From a virus: DNA of 33,790 nt. Positions 15,167-23,382 of the stretch are shown piece by piece. Location: positions 1-33,790 of the IMG/VR virus record IMGVR_UViG_3300006033_000071; one strand, 5' to 3'. The notes beneath the pieces are model-generated. The model did not search any database. It had not been told where the DNA came from and saw only the letters and a program-made list of their open reading frames with translations. The first letter of the stretch is position 1; each line of letters opens with the position of its first letter. The position numbers and the translations under genes are program-made.

Positions 15167-17547
15167 GTCCAGAAGAATGGTTGGCATCACAAACTAAGCA
15201 GACTGCACCAGCTGCTCCTACACCTACGGCCACAGCACCAGCTGCGGCCCCAATGTCTCCAGAGCAATGGGCGGCATCACAGCCAAAGCCAATGGGATTC
15301 TTGGAAAGCATTGCCGAGTCTGTCACTGGCCGCGCACGCGCAACGCCTGAGACCCAAGCCTTGCCAGAGTGGACAAGCATGCCTGAGCTCAATCAAATGA
15401 GCGTGGCATCGTTTAAGACAGCTCTTGGCACACTCATGAGCAACCCCAAGGAAACGGTGCAGATTCTGCAAGCCAACTTCCCTGGTGTTCAGGTTCGCCA
15501 AGATGCTAAGGGAAACTACTTACTGCGATCTTCGGTTGATCAAAAAGAATACGCAATCCCACCAGGCTTCACGATGGGTGACATTCCACGCGCAGTTGGT
15601 GGCATTGCAGCATTCACACCAGCAGGCCGAGCCGCAACCATTCCTGGCGCGATCGTGGCCGGTGGCGCAACTCAAGCGGCCATCGAAGCAACACAAGCTG
15701 GAACTGGCGGCAGATTCGACACTGGCGAGGTGGTCACAGCAGCAGCCACAGGCCCAGCAGGGCAGATTTTGCAACGTGTGGCACCTCCGGTCGTCCAAGC
15801 GGTCAAAAAGGGCGTACAGCGCGTCACAGGCAAAGCGCCAGCACCTGCGCCAGCAGCAGGCGCACCAGGCGCTCCAATAGGTACAGCAATGGCACCAGAA
15901 GCGCCTCCAGCAGCACCGATGGCCACAGCAATGCCAGAGGCAGCACCAGTCGCACCAGAGATTCCAGCCGCGCCAGCTTCACCCGCAGTGGCTCCATTGG
16001 TGACAGAAGTGACCGAGGAAGAAGTTGGCAATCTGGTCAAGAAAGCAGCAGGCACAGGCTTTGGCTCGGCTGGCGCACGCGATCGGCTGGCCGATCTTGC
16101 ACAGGTCAACGTGGCAGCCAAAGAAGCAGCCGATCGACTTGGCATCCAGTTGCCTGCCGATGTGTTCAGCGACAACCCACAAGTCCGCGCAGCCGCAGGT
16201 TTGACCAGATCAGCCGCAGGCACTGAGGCCGAGGCTGCATGGCGCAACACCGTCACGCAAGCCGTAGACAAAGCCGACGATGTGATCAAGCAATTCGATG
16301 CCACATTTGTCGAAGGTGCAGTCGCGCCTGGCGTGGTATCGCAAAAGATCAAAGACTCGCTGACAGCGACTCGCTCAGACCTCAATGCACAGGCAAGCAA
16401 GGTCTATAACGCAGTCGATGAAGTAGTGCCAAAGACATCGGTGGTTGACCTGCCAAAGCTCAAAGAAACCCTTGACACCGTCAAGGCTGAGGTTGGCGAG
16501 AAGGGCATGTCAGCAGCCGAGCGCAACTTGGCCAAGATGATCGAGGAAGGCAACATCACTTATGGCCGACTCAAGCGCGAGAAAACGCTGATTGGTAACG
16601 CCATCAATAAGATGGAGTCTCCATACGGCAGCATGGCCGAGGCAGACCTCAAGCGCCTATATGCGGCACTGGCTGACGACCAACTGACAAACGTGGGCAA
16701 CATTGGTGGCGAGGAACTGCGCCAGCAACTGCGTGCGGCCAACTTGCTCTATGCCAAAGAGCGAGCACTTGGCAAGCGTATCGTGAATGCATTTGGCCAA
16801 GACATCGAGGGCAGCGTGGCCAACAAGATGCGCACCGCCATCACTGGTGCTGCCAAGGGCGATGCAGGCGAGTTTAATCGCTTGCTCAAGACCATCCCAG
16901 AAGACCTGCGCAAAGAGACACTGGCCACCGCACTGGCATCTGTCACGCGCTCGTCCAGAGGTGCTGAAAAGGGTGGCTTTGGATTCTCAGAGTTTGCTGA
17001 CATCTATCCCAAGCTGCGTGCCAACCCACCAGTCTACAAAACCATCGTTGACACACTGGGCAAAGACTCGGCAGATGTACTGCGTGACCTGTTCGAGGTC
17101 TCCAAGCGCGTTACAGAGGCCAGAGCCAATGTCTTGACAACTGGCAAGGCAAACCAAGCATTGCTGCAAGGCATGCAGGCTGAGAGCCTGATCGGTAAGG
17201 TCATGGAGAGCACGCTGTCCAAGGGCGCATTGACTGGTGCAGCGGCAATGGGTGGTCCTATTGCAGCCGCAGCCACATCGATCATCACCGGAGCCATGAC
17301 TCAAGGCAACAAGGATTCACTCAAAGCAGCAGGAAAACTGTTTGCTGATCAGGAATTCCAAAAGCTCGCCATTGAAGCTGCGACCAGAGGAGCACCAAGC
17401 GAAGCTAGCATTCGTCGCACAGCCATGTCACAATCCTTCCAGAAATTTGCAGACGCAGCCAAACTGCCAAAAGCATTGGACGCAAGGATTCAATGGTTGC
17501 AAACAGCAACCCAAGCCGAGCGCCAATTCGACCAGGAGAACCAATAA
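15163..17547 (+). CDS. large DNA ejection protein, P22 gp16 position
   Basis: This 794-residue protein is longer than P22 gp16 (609). Two copies of a short motif open it (MSPEEWLASQ at 1-10 and MSPEQWAASQ at 31-40). A hydrophobic Gly/Ala segment lies about 150-180, an Ala/Pro-rich disordered linker about 222-282, a long helical domain to about 680, and a hydrophobic Gly/Ala segment about 685-715. These features suit a protein that is threaded through the tail and inserts in the membrane. The ATG at 15163 overlaps the previous stop (ATGA), so the upstream GTG is not needed. I see no lytic transglycosylase motif. Confidence 0.82.
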   Translation: MSPEEWLASQTKQTAPAAPTPTATAPAAAPMSPEQWAASQPKPMGFLESIAESVTGRARATPETQALPEWTSMPELNQMSVASFKTALGTLMSNPKETVQILQANFPGVQVRQDAKGNYLLRSSVDQKEYAIPPGFTMGDIPRAVGGIAAFTPAGRAATIPGAIVAGGATQAAIEATQAGTGGRFDTGEVVTAAATGPAGQILQRVAPPVVQAVKKGVQRVTGKAPAPAPAAGAPGAPIGTAMAPEAPPAAPMATAMPEAAPVAPEIPAAPASPAVAPLVTEVTEEEVGNLVKKAAGTGFGSAGARDRLADLAQVNVAAKEAADRLGIQLPADVFSDNPQVRAAAGLTRSAAGTEAEAAWRNTVTQAVDKADDVIKQFDATFVEGAVAPGVVSQKIKDSLTATRSDLNAQASKVYNAVDEVVPKTSVVDLPKLKETLDTVKAEVGEKGMSAAERNLAKMIEEGNITYGRLKREKTLIGNAINKMESPYGSMAEADLKRLYAALADDQLTNVGNIGGEELRQQLRAANLLYAKERALGKRIVNAFGQDIEGSVANKMRTAITGAAKGDAGEFNRLLKTIPEDLRKETLATALASVTRSSRGAEKGGFGFSEFADIYPKLRANPPVYKTIVDTLGKDSADVLRDLFEVSKRVTEARANVLTTGKANQALLQGMQAESLIGKVMESTLSKGALTGAAAMGGPIAAAATSIITGAMTQGNKDSLKAAGKLFADQEFQKLAIEAATRGAPSEASIRRTAMSQSFQKFADAAKLPKALDARIQWLQTATQAERQFDQENQ

Positions 17548-19458
17548 ATGTCAGCACTCTCGATTCAACCAACCTACCCGATCTTTACAGAGACGGATGG
17601 CTTGCCATTGGAGAATGGCTACATCTGGATTGGCACAGCCAATCTTGACCCACAAGGCAATCCCATCAACGTGTACTGGGACGCAGACCTGACAATCGCA
17701 GCACCTCAGCCAATTCGCACACTCAATGGCTATCCATCTCGAAGTGGCACTCCTGCACGCTTATACGTTAACAGCGACTACAGCATTCGCGTGCAAAACA
17801 GCAAAGGCAGTTTGGTCTACAGCGCACCAGCTGCGACAGAGCGTTACAACGATTCCGTCATTTCTAGCATCAATGCAGAAGATGTGATCTATGACCCTCC
17901 ATTCACTGGAGGTGTTCAAACCAATGTTGAAGCTAAATTGGCTCAAACTGTGAGCGTTGAAGATTTTGGTGCAGTAGGTGATGGCACAACTAATGACACT
18001 GTTGCAATTCAAGCAGCAATTGATTCATTGGTCAGTGGCCAAACGCTAATTTTTACCAAGAACTACAAGGTAAATGCTTCTTTAACTATCACCAACAAAT
18101 CGCGTATTCGATTGACAGGCAAAGGCCGAGTGTTTCTGTCTGGCGCTGCCAGTGGCGCGTACATTTTCCAACTGATCGGAACTGTTGACGACTTGGAAAT
18201 CGACACGATGACTCTGGTTGGAGACGGAAACTCTGGCTACAGCCAAGTGGCCATCGGTTGCAACTCAGGACAGACTGTCAGCAATACAAGGTTTCACGAC
18301 CTCATCATCAAGAACATCAATGTAGGCTTGAGCCACAATGCCAACTTGGGTGGCTCATGGACAAATGCTTGGGCCTACAACAACTACCTTGAGAACATTC
18401 TTGGCACAGTTTCTGGCTCAGGATATGGCATCCAAGCTGCGCGTGCGTACAACCTTCATATTTACGGAAACACAATCAACAACGCTTCGCGTCATTCAAT
18501 TTATGTTGGCAAAGGTCAGCGTTTGGCTTGTTTGATTGAAAACAACATCATCATCAACCATCGCAAAGATGTCTACGATGCCTCAATTCGTGCTGCAATT
18601 GATTGTGGCCGTGTGTCTGGCGTGACCATTATGGGCAACACATTCCGTGATTGCTACGATGGGCAAATTTATTTGGGTGCGGATACCAGCACTGGTGACA
18701 GCAGCGAAGACATTTTGATTATCGGCAACAAGTTTGGCACTCCTAAAAATACTGTGCCTTGCATCTGGTTGGGTGAACAACTTATCCCAACAACCAATGA
18801 AATGATCAAGATTGACATTTTGGACAATACATTTGAACAAGACGCATCAATTACATCTTCCTCAACAATTTTACTTTTGGCTGGAAAACAGATCACTGTT
18901 AAAAACAATCGACTTCGTGTGTACAGCGTTGGCGCTACCCTTCCAATTTTTGTGGAAATGGGTGACACACGTTATATCACCAGCGACAGTCACATTGACG
19001 ACATTACAGTAGTTGATAACGTAGCAACCAGCGACAAAGGAAGCACAGTTTCTGGCTCTAAGTTGTTGTACATCGTTGACCAACTTTGCACCGGATCGTC
19101 ACGCTACACTGCAAAAAACAACTCTTGTCCAACATGGGCTTCCGAGTATTATTTTGAAGCAACGCCAACAAACGTCAACTCAAAATTAAAGTTTTACGCC
19201 GATGTGACATACACGGTTGGAACATTAGCGCCCGGTGTAAATGGCAGTTATGCTTTTGCCGTGACTGGATGCAAGCCGACCAGCAACGTGACTTCAAAAA
19301 TGATGTACTCATTGCAAACAAATCCCGTTCCTATTTATGCTTTTGGTGCTAAAGATGATGGTGTCAATGCTGTTTATATGCAAGTTGCCAATACAAGTTT
19401 GACCACCACAGCAAACGTGCCATCGCAAACCTATCGTTTCTTTGTTGAAGATTTTTAA
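17548..19458 (+). CDS. tailspike with P22-type head-binding and beta-helix domains
   Basis: This is a 636-residue receptor-binding protein. Residues 1-110 or so (starting MSALSIQPTYPIFTETDGLP, with ENGYIWIGTANLDPQGNPIN) match the P22 tailspike head-binding domain. VSVEDFGAVGDGTTNDT (135-151) is the classic start of a pectate-lyase-type right-handed beta-helix, which fills most of the remainder. It probably binds and perhaps cleaves surface polysaccharide. P22 uses an Asp/Glu triad, but I cannot place it here. Sequence downstream of about 17930 is more AT-rich than the N-terminus, consistent with exchange of the receptor-binding part. The ATG directly follows the previous stop. Confidence 0.88.
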   Translation: MSALSIQPTYPIFTETDGLPLENGYIWIGTANLDPQGNPINVYWDADLTIAAPQPIRTLNGYPSRSGTPARLYVNSDYSIRVQNSKGSLVYSAPAATERYNDSVISSINAEDVIYDPPFTGGVQTNVEAKLAQTVSVEDFGAVGDGTTNDTVAIQAAIDSLVSGQTLIFTKNYKVNASLTITNKSRIRLTGKGRVFLSGAASGAYIFQLIGTVDDLEIDTMTLVGDGNSGYSQVAIGCNSGQTVSNTRFHDLIIKNINVGLSHNANLGGSWTNAWAYNNYLENILGTVSGSGYGIQAARAYNLHIYGNTINNASRHSIYVGKGQRLACLIENNIIINHRKDVYDASIRAAIDCGRVSGVTIMGNTFRDCYDGQIYLGADTSTGDSSEDILIIGNKFGTPKNTVPCIWLGEQLIPTTNEMIKIDILDNTFEQDASITSSSTILLLAGKQITVKNNRLRVYSVGATLPIFVEMGDTRYITSDSHIDDITVVDNVATSDKGSTVSGSKLLYIVDQLCTGSSRYTAKNNSCPTWASEYYFEATPTNVNSKLKFYADVTYTVGTLAPGVNGSYAFAVTGCKPTSNVTSKMMYSLQTNPVPIYAFGAKDDGVNAVYMQVANTSLTTTANVPSQTYRFFVEDF

Positions 19459-19470
19459 GGAGATCGCCAA

Positions 19471-19731
19471 ATGGCTTTCAAGAAAACAATTAGTACCCGC
19501 CACGGCATCGAAGTGGTGAATGCTTATCATCGTGTGACAGCCATTGCCATTGGCCGTCCTCGCATCGTTAATTACGGCCTATCAGTTTTTGTGACTGGTG
19601 CATCTGGCGAGGAACATGTCGAGCATGAAAGCTATTCATTTGATCTTGATCTGAATGGTGAAAATGTGATCGCACAGTGCTACAAGCACGCAAAATCGCT
19701 TGAAAAATACGCAACTGCAACTGACTGCTAA
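19471..19731 (+). CDS. small protein between tailspike and S74 fibre
   Basis: This 86-residue soluble protein has no recognised domain. The sequence alternates short strands (HGIEVVNAYHRVTAIAIGRP, LSVFVTGASGEEHVEHESYS) and ends with a helix and a terminal Cys, suggesting a compact alpha-beta fold. AAGGAGATC precedes the ATG, and the stop overlaps the next start (TAATG). Lying between two receptor-binding genes, it may be a fibre assembly chaperone or a tip adaptor. That is inference from position only. Confidence 0.7.
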   Translation: MAFKKTISTRHGIEVVNAYHRVTAIAIGRPRIVNYGLSVFVTGASGEEHVEHESYSFDLDLNGENVIAQCYKHAKSLEKYATATDC

Positions 19732-21302
19732 TGGCTAACAGCAAAATATCAGCACTGACCTCCGCTACCACGCCATTGGCTGGTACGGAAGCGGTGCCTA
19801 TTGTCCAAGGTTCAACCACCAAACAGGTCAGCGTTGAGAACTTGGTCAAAGCCACCCAGCCAGGCAGCAATGCAAATGCCGTTCAATATTTGAATGCTTC
19901 AAAGGTGCCCACCACAAGCGCCAACTTTGTGTACGATGGCACAAATCTTGTGAATGGATACACCACTGCGATTGCTGGAGTCAGTGGATACACGCCTCCT
20001 TATCAAGCAGTTACTGGTGACACCAACTCTACTGGCTTTGGAGTTTATGGGTACACCTCTGGTGGCGTGCCTCGTATTCAGATCAACCGCAGCAAATCGA
20101 CAACCAAAGGCACAAACACTGCACTAGCATCTGGTGACAATATTGGTATTTTGCATTTTGGTGGTGCAGACGGTACTGGTTTTATTGACTCAGCTCGCAT
20201 TGGTGCGGCAGTTGACGGTGCTGTATCAACAAACATTGTGCCTGGTCGTTTTACGATCAACACAATGAATACTGGCGGCACCAGTGTTGAAGCGGTGCGA
20301 GTTTCTTCAAATCAGTTTGTTGGCATCAATACCCTTGCAACAGCTTCTCGTCGACTTGAAGTTAAGCAAGATGGCGCTCCAGGCTTTCGCATGACCAATA
20401 CAACTGGTGGTGCTGGCCAAGGTATTGAAATGCTCACAGCCACGACCAGACTCAGTTGGTTGCTTGGCGCTCAATACAACGTAGCAGACGCATTTGAAAT
20501 CACACCTTCAACTGCGGCAGGTGGGACTACGTTTTCTAATCCATCGTGTGTATTTATACCTTCAGCAGTTTATCCTGGTGGCGACAACACAATCAGTTCT
20601 GGTCTTTCTAGTAAGCGCTGGTCTGTTGTCTACGCAGCCACCGGAACGATCAACACATCAGACGCACGCGCCAAGACCGCTATCAGCCCATTGACTGATG
20701 CAGAAATCAAAGCTGCTGTTGAGATTGCCAATGAAATCGGCACCTACAAGTTTCTGGATGCAGTCGAATCAAAAGGTGAGTCAGAAGCCAGATTGCACTG
20801 CGGAACAACCGTTCAGCGCGTTATGGAAATAATGCAGGCCAATGGCCTTGACCCTATGCGTTATGCATTTATTTGCTACGACAAATGGGATGACGAATAC
20901 AAAGATTTTTTGACAAATGAAGGTGAAAAAGTCAAAAAATTCAAATCAATTGAACGCCAAAAAACGGTCAAAAAACTCCAACGCTTTTCTGATGTAAAAA
21001 TGATAGATGGCGTGGCAGTCTTGATGACAAATGAAGTTGAAACAGCCGAAGGTGTTTTTGTTGAGCATCCTGTTTTTGACGAGCAAGGTCAGCCAGTTTT
21101 GGTGGATGGCGAAAATGGTCAAGTGCAAATGGTGTACTTGCAGCCAGTCATGGAAACCATAGAAATTGAAGTAGAAGAAGACGCAGAACCAAAATACGAA
21201 TCGCGTTTGATACGACAGGCCGGAGATAAATTTGGTTTCCGTCCTGACGAGTTGAGCATGTTTGTATTGCGAGGTCTTGCGCAATCTTTGAATTCATTTT
21301 GA
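19731..21302 (+). CDS. tail fibre with C-terminal S74 self-cleaving chaperone
   Basis: This is a 523-residue protein. The N-terminal segment MANSKISALTSATTPLAGTE is typical of phage fibres, and the middle is Gly/Thr/Ser-rich beta sequence. TSDARAKT places the catalytic Ser at 310 and Lys at 315 of a peptidase S74 (endosialidase-type intramolecular chaperone) domain. This domain trimerises the fibre and then cuts itself off just before the Ser, so about 214 residues should be absent from virions. The domain ends with GDKFGFRPDELSMFVLRGLA. An unusually long acidic stretch (about 380-495) separates the two conserved halves. Confidence 0.87.
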   Translation: MANSKISALTSATTPLAGTEAVPIVQGSTTKQVSVENLVKATQPGSNANAVQYLNASKVPTTSANFVYDGTNLVNGYTTAIAGVSGYTPPYQAVTGDTNSTGFGVYGYTSGGVPRIQINRSKSTTKGTNTALASGDNIGILHFGGADGTGFIDSARIGAAVDGAVSTNIVPGRFTINTMNTGGTSVEAVRVSSNQFVGINTLATASRRLEVKQDGAPGFRMTNTTGGAGQGIEMLTATTRLSWLLGAQYNVADAFEITPSTAAGGTTFSNPSCVFIPSAVYPGGDNTISSGLSSKRWSVVYAATGTINTSDARAKTAISPLTDAEIKAAVEIANEIGTYKFLDAVESKGESEARLHCGTTVQRVMEIMQANGLDPMRYAFICYDKWDDEYKDFLTNEGEKVKKFKSIERQKTVKKLQRFSDVKMIDGVAVLMTNEVETAEGVFVEHPVFDEQGQPVLVDGENGQVQMVYLQPVMETIEIEVEEDAEPKYESRLIRQAGDKFGFRPDELSMFVLRGLAQSLNSF

Positions 21303-21329
21303 TTGCTAACAATGATGGAGATTGAAGTA

Positions 21330-21545
21330 ATGGCAGTAGAAGGAAACGAGATCGACCTTGTCAAATATGGCGTGCTCTGGCAAAAAGTTCAGGACATGGA
21401 CAAAAAGATGGACAAGGTCGAGCGCCAGCTCGAAGAACTGGTAGCTCTGGCCAACAAAGGTCGTGGAGGTCTTTGGTTTGGCATGACCGTGGTCTCTGGA
21501 GCTTCTGCTGTGGTCGGTTACTTCCTAAGTTATTGGAAGCATTGA
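21330..21545 (+). CDS. small coiled-coil membrane protein, XhlA/holin-like
   Basis: This is a 71-residue protein. Residues 16-45 (WQKVQDMDKKMDKVERQLEE) form a heptad-like coiled coil, followed by one likely membrane helix (LWFGMTVVSGASAVVGYFLS) and a short basic end. The layout resembles XhlA-type lysis accessory proteins. GGAG nine bases upstream supports the ATG at 21330, although other in-frame starts lie at 21312 and 21315. It opens a chain of seven overlapping or closely spaced genes that ends with the endolysin, so a lysis role is likely. A structural or superinfection role is not excluded. Confidence 0.72.
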   Translation: MAVEGNEIDLVKYGVLWQKVQDMDKKMDKVERQLEELVALANKGRGGLWFGMTVVSGASAVVGYFLSYWKH

Positions 21546-21682
21546 AATATGTACTTGCGATTTTTTTAACACTATCGCAAGCGTCATCAACTGAATATAG
21601 ATGCGTCCGATGGGCATGGACCGGTGATGTTTTTAATCGCAAAGTAGTATGCCTTGAGTGGAAAAAGGTAGAGCGAAAATGA
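21542..21682 (+). CDS. tiny secreted protein with two Cys (46 aa, TTG start)
   Basis: A TTG start overlaps the previous stop (TTGA, 21542-21545), and the stop overlaps the next start (ATGA, 21679-21682). The first 17 residues or so (KYVLAIFLTLSQASS) look like a signal peptide. The mature part, about 30 residues, holds TEYRCVRWAWTGDVFNRKVV and then CLEWKK, with two Cys that could pair in the periplasm. I recall similar CVRWxWTGDVxNRKVVCLEW peptides in other phages, which supports it as real. No lipobox is present, so it is not a classical outer spanin. Confidence 0.7.
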   Translation: MKYVLAIFLTLSQASSTEYRCVRWAWTGDVFNRKVVCLEWKKVERK

Positions 21683-22173
21683 TCGATCCAATTACAGCCC
21701 TAGCAGGACTACAAAGTGCAATCAGCGTAGTCAAAAAAGCCAGCAAGGTCGCAAATGACTTGGCTGGTTTGGCACCATCTATCGCCAAGATGTTTGATGC
21801 CAAAAGCGTGGCCACCAAAGCTATGGTGGAGGCCAAACGCTCTGGCAACAAGTCAAACCTTGGCACAGCCTTACAAATTGAGATGGCGCTCGATGAGGCC
21901 AAGCGCTTCGAGGCCGAATTGATGATGTTGTTTCAGGCCACTGGCCGCGCTGATGTGTGGCAAAAGATCAAAGAGCGCCAGCAACAAATGGACATTGAAG
22001 ACGCGCATCTAGCACGCCAAGCCAAAGAAGAAGAAAAGAGGCGCAAAGAGGCCGAGGCCGAACAACTAGAGTGGGCAGTTGCAATTGTTGTGATTGTGAT
22101 GCTTATTGGCGCTATTGGATGGGGTCTCAATGAAGTTGCTGAGTTGTGCGCTAAGACGCGCTGTGGGCGATGA
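21679..22173 (+). CDS. helical protein with C-terminal membrane segment
   Basis: This is a 164-residue protein. The N-terminus MIDPITALAGLQSAISVVKK is hydrophobic and amphipathic. Residues 68-128 are charged helices with a coiled coil (KEEEKRRKEAEAEQLE), followed by a membrane helix about 133-151 (AVAIVVIVMLIGAIGWGL) and a short tail with two Cys. I recall MDPIxAL-type proteins next to lysis genes in other podoviruses, without a known function. The ATG overlaps the previous stop (ATGA). Its architecture, a cytoplasmic coil anchored to the membrane, suits a holin regulator or a virion protein. Confidence 0.75.
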   Translation: MIDPITALAGLQSAISVVKKASKVANDLAGLAPSIAKMFDAKSVATKAMVEAKRSGNKSNLGTALQIEMALDEAKRFEAELMMLFQATGRADVWQKIKERQQQMDIEDAHLARQAKEEEKRRKEAEAEQLEWAVAIVVIVMLIGAIGWGLNEVAELCAKTRCGR

Positions 22174-22319
22174 ATGAATACCAAAAGCAATTTGACCTCT
22201 TTCTCAAAATCTTCGTGCGCATGTGCATTGCTTGGTATGTCTTGGGCCTGCTCAAATTTTTGCCAGACGAGCTTGCCGACAAGGTTGTCAATAAACTACT
22301 TGGGATGATTGGACTATGA
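22170..22319 (+). CDS. tiny single-pass membrane protein (49 aa)
   Basis: This is a 49-residue peptide starting MNEYQKQFDLFLKIFVRMCI. One aromatic-rich membrane helix spans about 11-31 (FLKIFVRMCIAWYVLGLLKF) and an amphipathic helix follows. It overlaps both neighbours by ATGA (22170-22173 and 22316-22319). The overlaps on both sides and the absence of any other open frame here make it a credible gene. It could act as a holin, antiholin or membrane anchor in the lysis set. Confidence 0.72.
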   Translation: MNEYQKQFDLFLKIFVRMCIAWYVLGLLKFLPDELADKVVNKLLGMIGL

Positions 22320-22927
22320 GCGACGAAAAGCCAGCAGACATATTGAGCAAGGTTCTGTCCTATGTGGATAGCCCATTTAAACTGTTTGCGCTGATACTCA
22401 TGGCGGTGTTTGCGTTTTCTGGCTACTTCGTTTGGCAGAACCAAGAACTGCTGATGGGCGCATACAAAGAGTCCAAGAAGATGCCCAGCATTGTTGAGGA
22501 CAGAGTGGAAGACGCTGCTGCCCACTTGTTCAAAACCACCAACGCCACCGTTGTGGCGGTGTTCAAAGTAAACCCCATGTTTGGAACCAGAGTGCTGTAT
22601 CGCGCCTACACCAAAGAAGGCCGAGACAAAGCCAACGATGGGCTTGATGTTGGCCTGTTTACTCAGAATGCAGCCAACAACGCTGATGTGGTCAGGCTGA
22701 TGGCCAGCGAGATTCCTTGCGGTGAATACCGATCAGCGCAATCCGAGATGGGCCTGTGGTACATCGCCAAGGGTGTCACCTACACATGCCGAATCAGCAT
22801 CCCACCTGACCCAAGCCGGTTTGTTGGCCAAATCACTGTTGGCTGGGATAATGAACCCGCTGACATTCAAGTGGCAAGAACCATGATGGAAATTGCATCA
22901 ACCATGCTTTCAAGGAGCAAACAATGA
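22316..22927 (+). CDS. membrane-anchored protein with exported domain, unknown function
   Basis: This is a 203-residue protein. One membrane helix (about 21-40, FKLFALILMAVFAFSGYFVW) is followed by an extra-cytoplasmic domain of about 160 residues. Within it, ATVVAVFKVNPMFGTRVLYR and RDKANDGLDVGLFTQNAANN suggest a mixed alpha-beta, GAF-like fold, and two Cys (in EIPCGEY and YTCRIS) could form a disulfide. It is not coiled-coil-rich like an inner spanin. The start overlaps the upstream stop and the stop overlaps the holin start. Possible roles are a signal-sensing lysis regulator or an exclusion protein. Both are inference. Confidence 0.75.
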   Translation: MSDEKPADILSKVLSYVDSPFKLFALILMAVFAFSGYFVWQNQELLMGAYKESKKMPSIVEDRVEDAAAHLFKTTNATVVAVFKVNPMFGTRVLYRAYTKEGRDKANDGLDVGLFTQNAANNADVVRLMASEIPCGEYRSAQSEMGLWYIAKGVTYTCRISIPPDPSRFVGQITVGWDNEPADIQVARTMMEIASTMLSRSKQ

Positions 22928-23382
22928 TTGGACTCGACGCAATCCTAAACGTGGGCGGCAAGCTTATCGACAAGCTCATTCCAGACCCAGAAGCCAAAGC
23001 CAAAGCGCAGTTGGAGCTGACCAAGCTGGCGCAAGACGGTGAGTTAGCAAAGATGGCCAATGACATCAAACTGGTGGAACTTGAAAACGCCAATACAGAC
23101 AGCGCACGCGACATGAATGCCAAGGTGCAGGAATCCACCAACGCATCATGGCTGGCCAAGAACACGGCCTACGCGCTCGATATTGGAATTGTCACAGCCA
23201 CCATCTTCTTGGCTTGGTTTGCCTTCATGAAGGGCGTGCCAGAGGCCAACAAGGAACTGGTGTACATGGCGCTCGGCTCACTCATCACAATGTGCGGCAC
23301 CGTACTGAACTTTCACCGTGGCAGCTCTCAAGGCTCCAAAGACAAGGGTGGTGAAATCCAAAAACTCAAGGATATGAAATGA
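22924..23382 (+). CDS. holin, GTA 3TM-type
   Basis: This 152-residue protein is predicted to form holes in the inner membrane to release the endolysin. The N-terminus AILNVGGKLIDKLIPDPEAK is the signature of the GTA_holin_3TM family. A charged helical region (about 25-75) is followed by two membrane helices, about 83-102 and 112-130, and a basic tail. The first hydrophobic N-terminal segment may provide the third pass. AAGGAG lies just before the ATG. It overlaps the upstream gene and the endolysin by ATGA. Confidence 0.85.
   Translation: MIGLDAILNVGGKLIDKLIPDPEAKAKAQLELTKLAQDGELAKMANDIKLVELENANTDSARDMNAKVQESTNASWLAKNTAYALDIGIVTATIFLAWFAFMKGVPEANKELVYMALGSLITMCGTVLNFHRGSSQGSKDKGGEIQKLKDMK

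Noticed and set aside
15672-16400. 242-residue minus-strand open frame inside the gp16-like gene
   Set aside because: Low-complexity Ala/Gly/Thr sequence that mirrors the Ala/Pro linker of the real gene. No start signal.
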